Part shown: positions 25,227 to 33,345 of the stretch, piece after piece
Numbering within the stretch: position 1 is the stretch's first letter
Layout: each line of letters starts with the position of its first letter
Source of the DNA: Streptomyces fungicidicus
GTDB lineage: Bacteria > Actinomycetota > Actinomycetes > Streptomycetales > Streptomycetaceae
Direction of reading: 5' to 3'
NCBI RefSeq assembly: GCF_003665435.1
Contig: NZ_CP023407.1
Location: forward strand, 5,071,501-5,135,500
Length of the DNA: 64,000 nucleotides
The notes under the pieces: generated by a model
Seen by the model: only the letters and a program-made list of their open reading frames with translations
Told to the model about the DNA's origin: nothing
Databases searched by the model: none
Program-made: the position numbers and the translations under genes

Positions 25227-26499
25227 CGGTCACCGCCCCCTCGTCGAGCTGGAACTCGTTCTCCCGCCAGTCCTCGGGCAGCATGTGGTCCAGTACGTCG
25301 TCCACCGTCACCGCGCCCAGCAGCGACCCCGACTCGTCGACCACGGGCGCCGCCACCATGTCGTAGGTGGCGAAGAAGCCTGCCACCACGGGCAGCGCCG
25401 CGTCCGGCTCCAGCGGCTGCAGGTCGTCGTCCAGGATCGAGCCGACCAGCGTGTACGGGGGATCGCGCAGCAGACGCTGGAAATGGACCGTGCCCAGGTA
25501 CTTGCCGGTGGGCGTCTCCTCCGGCGGACGGCAGACGTAGACCTGCGCGGCGTGCGCGGGGGACAGGTCCGGCTCGCGGATCCGGGCGAGGGCGTCCGCG
25601 ACGGTCGCGTCGGGCCGCAGCACGATCGGCTCGGTCGTCATCAGACCGCCCGCCGTGTGCTCCTCGTACGACATCAGACGGCGCATGTCAGCGGCGTCCG
25701 CGGGCTGCATCAGGCTCAGCAGCCGCTCCTTGTCCTCCTCCGGCAGCTCGCCGAGCAGGTCGGCGGCGTCGTCGGGGTCCATGGCCTCCAGGACGTCGGC
25801 GGCGCGCTCCTCCTTCAGCTTGCCGAGGATTTCGATCTGGTCGTCCTCAGGCAGTTCCTCCAGGACGTCGGCGAGCCGGTCGTCGTCGAGGGCGGCGGCC
25901 ACCTCCGCGCGCCGTTTGGGGGAGAGGTGGTGCAGGACGTTGGCGAGGTCCGCGGGGCGCAGCTGCTCGAAGGTGGCGAGCAGGTTCTCGGCGCCCTGGC
26001 CCTGCTCCTCCAGGGAGAACCCGGTGACCGCGGACCACTCCACGGTCAGCGCCTCGCCCTTGCCGCGCCGGAACGCGCCGCCCTTCTTCCCCTTGCGCAC
26101 GAACACGCGGTCGATCTCCCACTCGCGGCGGGCCGGCAGCTGATGCACCGACAGGTCGAGGACGGTGACCTCCTCGCCGCTCTCCACGAGCGTCACCCGC
26201 CGGTCCAGCAGCTCGCCGAAGACGAGCCGCTCGGTGGGCCGCTGCTCGAAGCGGCGCACATTGAGCACCCCGGTCGTGATGACCTGGCCGGACTGCACGG
26301 CGGTGACCCGGTTCATGGGCAGGAAGATACGGCGGCGGGTGGAGAGTTCGACCACCATGCCGAGCAGCCGCGGCGGACGCCGGCCGGGCCGCAGGATGAC
26401 GACCAGATCGCGCACGCGCCCCACCTGGTCGCCGGCCGGATCGAAGACGGCGACGCCGGAGACGTGGGAGACGAAGAACCGGGGGGCGCCCCCTGCCAT
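25216..26499 (-). CDS. MgtE N-terminal plus CBS-domain protein lacking the channel domain
   Basis: A 427-residue soluble protein. A PRC-barrel-like N-terminus (residues about 5-80) is followed by the MgtE intracellular N domain, with repeats such as LANVLHHLSPKRRAEVAAAL and AADLLGELPEEDKERLL, then a CBS pair (GGLMTTEPIVLRPDATV and AAPVVDESGSLLGAVTVDD). In magnesium channels these parts sense Mg2+ and gate the pore, but here the protein stops before any membrane domain. It could act on a separate partner; the overlapping DUF1003 membrane gene is the obvious candidate. ATG 26499 has AAAGGAG 8 nt upstream. A similar protein occurs in mycobacteria (Rv1232c). Confidence 0.88.
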   Translation of the reverse strand: MAGGAPRFFVSHVSGVAVFDPAGDQVGRVRDLVVILRPGRRPPRLLGMVVELSTRRRIFLPMNRVTAVQSGQVITTGVLNVRRFEQRPTERLVFGELLDRRVTLVESGEEVTVLDLSVHQLPARREWEIDRVFVRKGKKGGAFRRGKGEALTVEWSAVTGFSLEEQGQGAENLLATFEQLRPADLANVLHHLSPKRRAEVAAALDDDRLADVLEELPEDDQIEILGKLKEERAADVLEAMDPDDAADLLGELPEEDKERLLSLMQPADAADMRRLMSYEEHTAGGLMTTEPIVLRPDATVADALARIREPDLSPAHAAQVYVCRPPEETPTGKYLGTVHFQRLLRDPPYTLVGSILDDDLQPLEPDAALPVVAGFFATYDMVAAPVVDESGSLLGAVTVDDVLDHMLPEDWRENEFQLDEGAVTDGS

Positions 26500-26713
26500 G
26501 GTCGCCACTCCTTTCCGTGCGGGTGTTTTCGTCGCGGGTACTGCCTGCTGCGTCTGATCTCCGAATTGCCCGCTCGGGTGGGCTTCAGGCTAGCCCGTAC
26601 CGATCGGCCGTGCGCTTGCGGCCGGTCCGGACGGACTGGCTCCGTCCGGCCCACTGTCCCCCGGTACCCTGCGGTACGCCGTTCAGGTCCCCCGTCAGAG
26701 AGGTAGCCCACCT

Positions 26714-27466
26714 GTGATTCCGATCTCCCCGGGCCGTTCCCGCAGGGTCGCGCTGGCGGGCGCCGTGTGCGCGCTGCTCGTGACCGGGACGGCGCTCACG
26801 GGATGCTCCGAGGATCCGAACGAGGGCACCAACGGTGTCGGCAGACTCTCCGCCGACCAGATCCAGGACAGAGCACAGAAGGCCGCCGGGTCGGTCGGGG
26901 CGGTGCGGCTGCACGGCACCGTGGTCACCAGCGGACGCACGTACACCCTCGACATGCGGCTGAAGGAGGACGGGGGCATCGGCTCCGTCACCACCAAGGG
27001 GGAGACGTTCCGGCTGGTGCGCGTCGACGACCAGCTGTACCTGAAGGCCGGTGCCTCGTTCTGGGGGCACGAGGACGGCAAGGACGACGGCAAGGCGGAC
27101 GCGGCGGCGGCCGACAAGCTCGCCGAGAAGTATGTGAAGGTGCCGCAGGGCGACCCGTCGTACAAGAAGTTCATCGGGTTCACGGACAAGGATGTCCTCC
27201 TCGGCGGTCTGCTGACGCTGCACGGCAAGTTGGCCACGGACGGCCACCACGAGCAGTCGGGGGTGCGCACCATCCGGGTCACCGGGGACGAGGGCTCGGG
27301 CGGCACCCTGGACGTCTCACTCGAGGGCAAGCCGTACCCGGTGCGCCTGGTGCGCGCCGGAAAGGCGGGCACCCTCACGTTCTCGTCCTGGGGCACCGAC
27401 TTCCCCGTGGAGAAGCCGGCCAAGGACGACACCCTCGACTACGGCCAACAGCTCCCGGCGTCCTGA
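26714..27466 (+). CDS. secreted lipoprotein (LppX/LprG-like fold suspected)
   Basis: A 250-residue protein with a lipoprotein signal: basic GRSRRVALAG, a hydrophobic stretch and the lipobox LTGC. The mature chain has a beta-rich pattern (GAVRLHGTVVTSGRTYTLDMRLKEDGG, LRVTGDEGSGGTLDVSLEGKPYPVRLV) reminiscent of the LppX/LprG family, which bind lipids in a half-barrel, but the match is by eye only. GTG start with AGAGAGG about 8 nt upstream. It converges with the next gene, leaving four bases between stop codons. Confidence 0.78.
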   Translation: MIPISPGRSRRVALAGAVCALLVTGTALTGCSEDPNEGTNGVGRLSADQIQDRAQKAAGSVGAVRLHGTVVTSGRTYTLDMRLKEDGGIGSVTTKGETFRLVRVDDQLYLKAGASFWGHEDGKDDGKADAAAADKLAEKYVKVPQGDPSYKKFIGFTDKDVLLGGLLTLHGKLATDGHHEQSGVRTIRVTGDEGSGGTLDVSLEGKPYPVRLVRAGKAGTLTFSSWGTDFPVEKPAKDDTLDYGQQLPAS

Positions 27467-27470
27467 GGAC

Positions 27471-27989
27471 CTAGCGCCGGCCCCGCCGCTTCCTCCCGAA
27501 CAGCAGCCGGGGCAGGGCGGCCGGGGCGGGGCGGCGGGTGGTCACCGGGGTCGGCAGCGGGGGCTCGGCCAGGGAGCCGTCGGGGAGCGGGGCCGTCGCC
27601 CCGGTCGGCTCCAGGCGCAGGACGCGGCACTCGCGGGCCCAGCGCTCCGTCATCGCCTCGCCGTCGGGCGCGTTGAGCCGCTTGCCCTTGAGCTCGGCGA
27701 CCGCCGCCGTCCACTCCTCGGAGCCGGACGGCAGCTCCACGACCGTCGCCGCCCAGGAGACCAGCCGGCCGCCCTTGTCCTTGCTGCGGACCGTCACCTC
27801 GGCCGGCCCGCCGTCGGCCAGTCCCGGCAGCGGCTGCTCGCCGGGCCCGTCGCCGACCACGCAGGCCGCGCCCTCGTGCCACACGTGCCACAGCGCGCGG
27901 GCCGCGGCGCCGGGCCCCTTGACCCAGACGAGGCCGGACTTCTTCGTGGCCTCCTCGACGAGGGCACGGTCGAGCAGCTCGCTTGTCAT
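27471..27989 (-). CDS. conserved hypothetical protein, split-barrel-like
   Basis: A 172-residue soluble protein. The pattern WVKGPGAAARALWHVWHEGAACVV and VTVRSKDKGGRLVSWAATVVEL resembles the flavin-binding split-barrel (pyridoxamine-phosphate-oxidase-like) fold, though no cofactor motif is certain. The C-terminus is basic (LLFGRKRRGRR). It lies 23 nt downstream of corA on the same strand counted from the minus side, so the order on that strand is corA then this gene, probably one operon. Function unknown. Confidence 0.72.
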   Translation of the reverse strand: MTSELLDRALVEEATKKSGLVWVKGPGAAARALWHVWHEGAACVVGDGPGEQPLPGLADGGPAEVTVRSKDKGGRLVSWAATVVELPSGSEEWTAAVAELKGKRLNAPDGEAMTERWARECRVLRLEPTGATAPLPDGSLAEPPLPTPVTTRRPAPAALPRLLFGRKRRGRR

Positions 27990-28012
27990 GGGCCCAGCCT
28001 ATCCAGGGGCCC

Positions 28013-29134
28013 TCAGAGCCAGCCGTTGCGCTTCAGCGTCCGGTGGATGCCGAGGCAGAGGGCCACGGTGACGCCGACGATCACCGGGTAGCCGTACTTC
28101 CAGTGGGTCTCCGGCATGTAGTCGAAGTTCATCCCGTACACCCCGCACACCATCGTGGGCACGGCGATGATCGCGGCCCACGAGGTGATCTTCCGCATGT
28201 CCTCGTTCTGCGCCACGGAGGCCTGGGCGAGGTTGGCCTGGAGGATGGAGTTCAGCAGTTCGTCGAAGCCGATGACCTGCTCCTGGACGCGAGCCACATG
28301 GTCGGCGACGTCCCGGAAGTACTTCTGGATCTCCGGGTCGACCAGCCGCATCGGACGCTCGCTCAGCAGCTGCATCGGCCGCAGCAGCGGCGCCACGGCC
28401 CGCTTGAACTCCAGCACCTCGCGCTTGAGTTGGTAGATCTCCCCGGCGTCCGTACCGCGTGGGGTGCCCTTGCGGCCCGGCGAGAACACCTTCGTCTCGA
28501 CCTCGTCGATGTCGTCCTGCATCGCGTCGGCGACCGCGATGTAGCCGTCGACCACGTGGTCAGCGATGGCGTGCAGCACGGCCGAGGGGCCCTTGGCCAG
28601 CAGCTCGGGGTCGTCCTGGAGACGGTGCCTGAGGGCCCGCAGGGAGCCCTGCCCGCCGTGCCGGACGGTGATGAAGAAGTCCCGGCCGGTGAAGCACATC
28701 ACCTCACCGGTCTCGACGACCTCGCTGGTGGCGGAGAGCCGCTCGTGGTCGAGGTAGTGGACCGTCTTGAAGACGGTGAAGAGCGAGTCGTCGTAGCGCT
28801 CCAGCTTGGGCCGCTGATGGGCCTGGACGGCGTCCTCCACGGCCAGCGGGTGCAGCCCGAACTCCCGCGCGATCCCCGCGAACTCGGCCTCGGTCGGCTC
28901 GTGCATGCCGATCCACACGAAGCCCCCGTCGCGACGCACCAGACGCATCGCGTCCTGGGGGGTGAGCTGACCGCCCTCGGGCTCCAGGCGGCGGCCGTCG
29001 CGGTAGACGGCGCAGTCGACGACGGCGGTGGCCGTCGCGGGGTCACGGGTGGGGTCGTACGAGCCGCTCTCCTTGCGCAGCGAGATGCGGGAGGAGGGAC
29101 GGACCACGGCGCGCAGGTCGCGGATCATCGACAT
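28013..29134 (-). CDS. corA: CorA-family magnesium and cobalt channel
   Basis: A 373-residue homopentameric channel subunit. The large N-terminal cytoplasmic domain ends in a long helix, and two C-terminal membrane helices carry the selectivity signature YGMN in VCGVYGMNFDYMPE. The very C-terminus is basic, as needed for gating. It imports Mg2+ down the membrane potential. ATG 29134 is preceded by GAAGGAG. Upstream lies an unusually long region of about 450 nt with a cluster of hairpins and a small peptide frame, which suggests regulation through the leader. A hypothetical gene follows 23 nt downstream. Confidence 0.95.
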   Translation of the reverse strand: MSMIRDLRAVVRPSSRISLRKESGSYDPTRDPATATAVVDCAVYRDGRRLEPEGGQLTPQDAMRLVRRDGGFVWIGMHEPTEAEFAGIAREFGLHPLAVEDAVQAHQRPKLERYDDSLFTVFKTVHYLDHERLSATSEVVETGEVMCFTGRDFFITVRHGGQGSLRALRHRLQDDPELLAKGPSAVLHAIADHVVDGYIAVADAMQDDIDEVETKVFSPGRKGTPRGTDAGEIYQLKREVLEFKRAVAPLLRPMQLLSERPMRLVDPEIQKYFRDVADHVARVQEQVIGFDELLNSILQANLAQASVAQNEDMRKITSWAAIIAVPTMVCGVYGMNFDYMPETHWKYGYPVIVGVTVALCLGIHRTLKRNGWL

Positions 29135-29628
29135 GGCGGGCTCCTTCGCGGGCAGGCAACGAAAGGCGCCGGAACGACGGGTGGAACAACCCGGAATGAG
29201 GACGTCCTGGACTGCGCGTGTTTGGCACGTCCACAAAGCGGGGAGCACCGCACCGTCGCGGTGGCGAGCTTCGTCGCTGAGCTACTGGGGCAGATCAGGC
29301 AGAACGAAACGAAGTGCTCTTCCGATGGAGACGCGCGGGCGAAAGGCGGGAGCCAGACAGGAAGCAGCTGCCTCAGAGGGCGGAAGAGCGGGTGCTACTG
29401 CACGGTCGACTTCGGTCCATGCCAGCCCCACCTCCTCCGGCCGGTCCCTCGTAAGGGACGATCCACGATCCCCTTCAGGGGATTCCCCGAGAGACGGGGA
29501 GTGTCACAGCGTCGGGACTTGACCGCGACGCTTCTGCGTGCTGTCCCGAACCACCGGGCAAGCGTATCAGCCGACTGCCATGTCAAGGCTCTGCTTTGCC
29601 CGGTGCGGACGAGTTCTATGCTCGCCGC
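29135..29628 (-). promoter_or_regulatory. long structured corA leader region
   Basis: No long gene fits here. On the minus strand TTGACA lies at 29586-29581. Downstream come four tight hairpins: AGCGTC/GACGCT (29508-29532), CCCCG/CGGGG (29485-29499), ATCCCC/GGGGAT with a 4-nt loop (29468-29483) and GTCCCT/AGGGAC with a UACG tetraloop (29444-29459). A 15-codon peptide frame follows, then about 240 nt to corA. It does not match the M-box consensus I know. Confidence 0.55.
29373..29420 (-). CDS. 15-residue leader peptide candidate in the corA leader
   Basis: ATG at 29420-29418 opens a frame of 15 codons (MDRSRPCSSTRSSAL) closed by TGA. A strong AGGAGGTGGGG lies 4-10 nt upstream, better than most ribosome sites in this window, and it directly follows the UACG-loop hairpin. 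Pairing of that hairpin with the ribosome site could couple translation of the peptide to corA expression. Arg and Ser are over-represented. This may be a regulatory upstream ORF; expression is untested. Confidence 0.4.
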   Translation of the reverse strand: MDRSRPCSSTRSSAL

Positions 29629-30213
29629 ATGGCTGATGTTCTTCCTCTGGTCGAGGCCCGGTTGCGTACGTCACTGGGCGAACCGGACGCCCGCGCGGCG
29701 GTCACCTTCCTGGGCACGGACCGCATCGAGGTGCTGCGCTTCCACGAGGGCGACATCGTGCGCTACGCGACCCTCGGCATGTCCGCGCAGCCCATGGCCG
29801 ACCCCACGGCCGTGCTGGCGGACCCGGTCAGGGGCCCGCGTGCCGAGCTGGTGCTGTCCGTCCGGGCCGGCGCCGCCGACACCGGCAAGGTGCTCCGCCC
29901 ACTCGCCGTGCTGGCCGCGTCCCCGCAGGTCGAGGGCGTGATCGTGGCCCCCGGCGCGTCGCTCGACGTGGGTGAACCGCTGTGGCCCGGAGCCCCGTTC
30001 ACCTCGGTGCTGGTCGCCGAGCCGGGCGGCCTGGTGGAGGACCTGGAGCTCGACGAGCCCCTGGACCCCGTACGGTTCCTGCCGCTGCTGCCGATGACCC
30101 CGAACGAGGCCGCCTGGAAGCGGGTGCACGGCGCCCAGGCCCTCCAGGAACGCTGGCTGAACCAGGGCACGGACCTCAGGGATCCGTCCCGGAAGTCCGT
30201 GCCGCTGGAGTGA
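29629..30213 (+). CDS. suppressor-of-fused (SUFU) domain protein
   Basis: A 194-residue soluble protein with the SUFU-like pattern RAELVLSVRAG, LRPLAVLAASPQVEGVIVAPG, PLWPGAPFTSVLV and FLPLLPMTPNEAAWKRVHGAQALQERW. Bacterial members of this family are often found as immunity or accessory proteins, but no toxin gene is present here. ATG 29629 has no ribosome site. A TATGCT hexamer at 29616-29621 sits at the distance expected for a leaderless transcript beginning at the ATG. It is divergent from corA. Confidence 0.85.
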   Translation: MADVLPLVEARLRTSLGEPDARAAVTFLGTDRIEVLRFHEGDIVRYATLGMSAQPMADPTAVLADPVRGPRAELVLSVRAGAADTGKVLRPLAVLAASPQVEGVIVAPGASLDVGEPLWPGAPFTSVLVAEPGGLVEDLELDEPLDPVRFLPLLPMTPNEAAWKRVHGAQALQERWLNQGTDLRDPSRKSVPLE

Positions 30214-30243
30214 GCGAGGTCACCAAAGGCGTACTGGCGCACG

Positions 30244-31497
30244 TCAGTTGGCGAAAACGGTGACGCCGTCCTCGGTGGCGTGCCGCGGCTGCGACTCCTC
30301 CGCCTCGTGGGCCAGGGCCCGCCGCCGTACGACGACCACCAGCGCGCCGAGCAGGGCCGTGACCGCCGCGACCACGAACGGGATGCGGACGTCGGTCCAC
30401 TCCTCGATCTTCGGGGCGAAGTAGGGCGCGGCGGCCGCCGCGAACCACCGCACGAAGTTGTAGCCGGCGCTCGCCACCGGCCGCGGCGCGTCCGACACCC
30501 CGAGGGCCAGCTCGGTGTAGACCGTGTTGTTCACTCCGATGAGGGCGCCGGACAGCACGGTGCAGACGACGGCCGTGGTGTGGTCGCCGTAGCCGAGGAC
30601 GAGGACGTCCGCCGCGAGCAGCACCAGCGAGCCGCCCAGCACCTTCAGCGAGCCGAACCGCCGCTGCAGCCGCGGGGCGACGAGCACCGAGAAGACGGCG
30701 AGCAGCAGTCCCCAGGCGAAGAACACCGCGCCCGACCGGTACGGGGACATGTCCAGCACGAACGGCGTGAAGGCCAGCACGGTGAAGAACGTGTAGTTGT
30801 AGAAGAACGCCGAGGCCGCGACGGAGGCCAGTCCGCCGTGCCCGAGCGCCCTGACCGGGTCGAGCAGCGAGGTCCTGCGGGCCGGCTTCGGCTGCTCCCT
30901 CAGGAACGCCGCGATGCACAGGAAGCCCACCGCCATCAGGGCGGCCGTGCCGAAGAACGGGTAGCGCCAGCTCGCGTCGCCGAGCAGCGCGCCCAGCAGG
31001 GGCCCGCAGGCCATGCCGAGGCCCAGGGCGGACTCGTACAGCAGGATGGCCGCCGCGCTGCCCCCGGCGGCCGCGCCGACGATGACCGCGAGGGCCGTCG
31101 AGACGAACAGCGCGTTGCCGAGGCCCCAGCCCGCCCGGAAGCCGACCAGCTCGCCGACCGATCCCGAGGTGCCGGACAGGCCGGCGAAGACCACGACGAG
31201 CGCGAGTCCGAGCAGCAGGGTCTTCCGTCCGCCGATGCGGCTGGAGACGAAGCCCGTCACCAGCATCGCCAGCGCGGTGATGAGGAAGTAGGAGGTGAAG
31301 AGCAGGGAGACCTGCCCGGCGGTGGCGTCGAGGCCCTTGGCGATGGAGGGCAGGATCGGGTCGACGAGCCCGATCCCCATGAAGGCGACGACGGAGGCGC
31401 CGGCCGTCGCCCACACGGACTTCGGCTGCCGCAGGATGCTTCCCGCTCCCGTGTCGAAGGGGTCGCGGGGGCCGGTGGGGTCGGTGGGGTCGTCCAT
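30244..31497 (-). CDS. MFS exporter, DHA1 type (12 TM)
   Basis: A 417-residue transporter with 12 predicted helices. The first helix GASVVAFMGIGLVDPILPSIAKGL and motif A-like loop FVSSRIGGRKTLL match drug-exporter DHA1 members (AraJ/EmrD-like). ATG 31497 is preceded by TTGGAG. The frame extends upstream, but that part overlaps an AT-rich promoter region with an inverted repeat, so it is not coding. The protein is a single-gene unit. A role in metabolite or siderophore export is possible; the substrate is not readable from the sequence. Confidence 0.9.
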   Translation of the reverse strand: MDDPTDPTGPRDPFDTGAGSILRQPKSVWATAGASVVAFMGIGLVDPILPSIAKGLDATAGQVSLLFTSYFLITALAMLVTGFVSSRIGGRKTLLLGLALVVVFAGLSGTSGSVGELVGFRAGWGLGNALFVSTALAVIVGAAAGGSAAAILLYESALGLGMACGPLLGALLGDASWRYPFFGTAALMAVGFLCIAAFLREQPKPARRTSLLDPVRALGHGGLASVAASAFFYNYTFFTVLAFTPFVLDMSPYRSGAVFFAWGLLLAVFSVLVAPRLQRRFGSLKVLGGSLVLLAADVLVLGYGDHTTAVVCTVLSGALIGVNNTVYTELALGVSDAPRPVASAGYNFVRWFAAAAAPYFAPKIEEWTDVRIPFVVAAVTALLGALVVVVRRRALAHEAEESQPRHATEDGVTVFAN

Positions 31498-31554
31498 GGG
31501 TGCTCCAATCCCGGGACACGGGCCGTGAAGATGGTTGGGTTTTACACACAATAG

Positions 31555-31569
31555 ATTAGCCAAGCTAAT
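31555..31569 (-). promoter_or_regulatory. inverted repeat in AT-rich promoter of the MFS exporter
   Basis: ATTAGC(caa)GCTAAT, perfect, inside a stretch of about 60 bp that is much richer in A and T than the surroundings. A TTGCAT and a TCTATT separated by 16 bp flank it on the minus strand. Likely an operator. Confidence 0.5.
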
Positions 31570-31665
31570 TAATGCAAATTACACCTAATGCTTCGGCTGG
31601 CCGGTTCCGGCCGGACGGGTGATCGTCCTTGACGGGAGGCGGCGCGGGTAGGACCGTGGGGCCCT

Positions 31666-32307
31666 ATGAGGGGCGAACCCAGTTGCCCGAAGTGTGGTGG
31701 CCGGGTCAGGGCTCCCGGCCTCTTCTCGGATGCCTGGCAGTGCGACATCCACGGCACCGTCCACCCGCTGCAGCCCGTGATACCGCCGAGCGTCGAGGCG
31801 CTGGAAGTGGTCGTGCACCGCACGAAGGTGCCGGTGTGGATGCCGTGGCCGCTGCCCGTGGGCTGGCTGTTCACGGGCGTGGCCTGCGCGGGCGACGACC
31901 GCAGCGGAGGCCGGGCGACCGCCGTCGCGTGCACCGGACCCGGACCGCTCGGCGGGATGGGCGAGCTCATCCTGGTCGCCGAGGAACTCGGAGTGGGCCT
32001 CGGCGCGCGGTACGCGGGCGTCGACGGCCCGGATCCGGGGCCGTACATGGACGTCGAGAAGCCGCCGCAGGCCAAGGTGCTGGCCGCGGGTCGGCCCACG
32101 TCGCTCTGGCACGTCTCCAAGACGCCGGACGACCGCGCCGTGTTCGCGGGCGAGGCGCTCGGGATGTGGTTGTGGGCGGTGGTCTGGCCGGAGCAGTCCG
32201 GGCTGCTGATGTACGACGAGCTGGTCCTCGCCGACCTGCGGGACGCGGGCGCCGAGGTGGAGCTGGTGCCCTGCGGCGCGCTGTCACCGCGCCTGCTGGA
32301 GGCGTAG
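31666..32307 (+). CDS. DUF6758-like protein with N-terminal zinc ribbon
   Basis: A 213-residue soluble protein. It opens with CPKCGG and CDIHG, a four-ligand zinc-ribbon pattern, then a domain of unknown fold with conserved Trp-rich segments (PVWMPWPLPVGWLFTGVACAGD and LGMWLWAVVWPEQSGLLMYDEL). Streptomyces homologues carry a DUF label and no function. ATG 31666 is used, with GTGGGG upstream. It precedes a PHP phosphoesterase gene by 119 nt on the same strand. Confidence 0.78.
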   Translation: MRGEPSCPKCGGRVRAPGLFSDAWQCDIHGTVHPLQPVIPPSVEALEVVVHRTKVPVWMPWPLPVGWLFTGVACAGDDRSGGRATAVACTGPGPLGGMGELILVAEELGVGLGARYAGVDGPDPGPYMDVEKPPQAKVLAAGRPTSLWHVSKTPDDRAVFAGEALGMWLWAVVWPEQSGLLMYDELVLADLRDAGAEVELVPCGALSPRLLEA

Positions 32308-32426
32308 CCGGCTCACGGCGGGCCGGTAGGGGGCGCACAGCCGTTTCGGGTGTGACAGGAGGCGGGTGAAAATCCGGTTATCCTGGAGCGTCCCCGTCCG
32401 TTCGTCACCGCTTGGAGTAACGCGTC

Positions 32427-33284
32427 GTGCGCATCGATCTGCACACCCACTCCACCGCGTCCGACGGCACGGACACGCCGGCCGAACTGGTCCGCAAGGC
32501 CGCCGCAGCCGGTCTCGACGTCATCGCGCTGACCGACCACGACACCACCCGCGGGCACGCCGAGGCGCTCGCCGCGCTCCCCGAGGGGCTCACGCTGGTT
32601 CCCGGAGCCGAGCTCTCCTGCCGCCTCGACGGCATCAGCATGCACCTGCTGGCCTACCTCTTCGACTCCGAGGAGCCCGCGCTGCTCGCCGAGCGCGAGC
32701 TGGTCAGGGACGACCGGGTGCCGCGGGCCCAGGGCATGATCGTCAAACTGAACGCGCTGGGCGTGCCGGTCACCTGGGAGCAGGTCGCCCGGATCGCCGG
32801 CGACGGCTCGGTGGGGCGCCCGCACGTGGCCAGCGCGCTGGTCGAACTGGGCGTCGTGCCGACGGTGAACGACGCGTTCACCCAGGAGTGGCTGGCCGAC
32901 GGCGGCCGGGCGTACATGGAGAAGCACGAGACGGACCCCTTCGAGGCCCTGCGGCTGGTGAAGGGCGCGGGCGGTGTCGCCGTCTTCGCGCACCCCGCCG
33001 CGAGCAAGCGGGGCAGGACGGTGCCGGAGTCCGCGATCGCCGAGCTGGCCGAGGCCGGTCTCGACGGCATCGAGGTCGACCACATGGACCACGAACCCGG
33101 GACCAGGGCGCGCCTGCGCGGCCTCGCGAAGGACCTGGGGCTCCTGGTGACCGGCTCCAGCGACTACCACGGCAGCCGGAAGACCTGCGTCCTCGGCGAG
33201 TTCATGACGGACCCCGAGGTGTACGGCGAGATCACGCGCCGTGCGACCGGGGCGTTCCCGGTGCCGGGGGCCGGCGGAGTCTGA
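32427..33284 (+). CDS. PHP-domain phosphoesterase (YciV/RNase AM-like)
   Basis: A 285-residue metal-dependent hydrolase. The PHP motifs are clear: DLHTHSTASDGTD (H6, H8, D13), LTDHDT, PGAELSC, FAHPAASKR, GIEVDHMDH and TGSSDYHG. This set matches the TrpH/YciV branch, whose E. coli member is a 5'-3' exonuclease and 3',5'-nucleoside bisphosphate phosphatase. GTG start with TTGGAGTAA upstream. It is followed 61 nt later by marC on the same strand. Confidence 0.92.
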   Translation: MRIDLHTHSTASDGTDTPAELVRKAAAAGLDVIALTDHDTTRGHAEALAALPEGLTLVPGAELSCRLDGISMHLLAYLFDSEEPALLAERELVRDDRVPRAQGMIVKLNALGVPVTWEQVARIAGDGSVGRPHVASALVELGVVPTVNDAFTQEWLADGGRAYMEKHETDPFEALRLVKGAGGVAVFAHPAASKRGRTVPESAIAELAEAGLDGIEVDHMDHEPGTRARLRGLAKDLGLLVTGSSDYHGSRKTCVLGEFMTDPEVYGEITRRATGAFPVPGAGGV

Positions 33285-33345
33285 GGGCCGCCGCCCTCCC
33301 CGCACCCCTTCTCCCTCGTTCCCGTCCTTCTTCAGCAAGGCAGTC

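Noticed and set aside
29135..29590. M-box or c-di-AMP (ydaO) riboswitch before corA
   Set aside because: Conserved core sequences of these classes as I know them are not present.
31555..31575. DmdR1/IdeR iron box before the MFS exporter
   Set aside because: Only about 11 of 19 positions fit the consensus, nearly all in one half; treated as an unassigned dyad.
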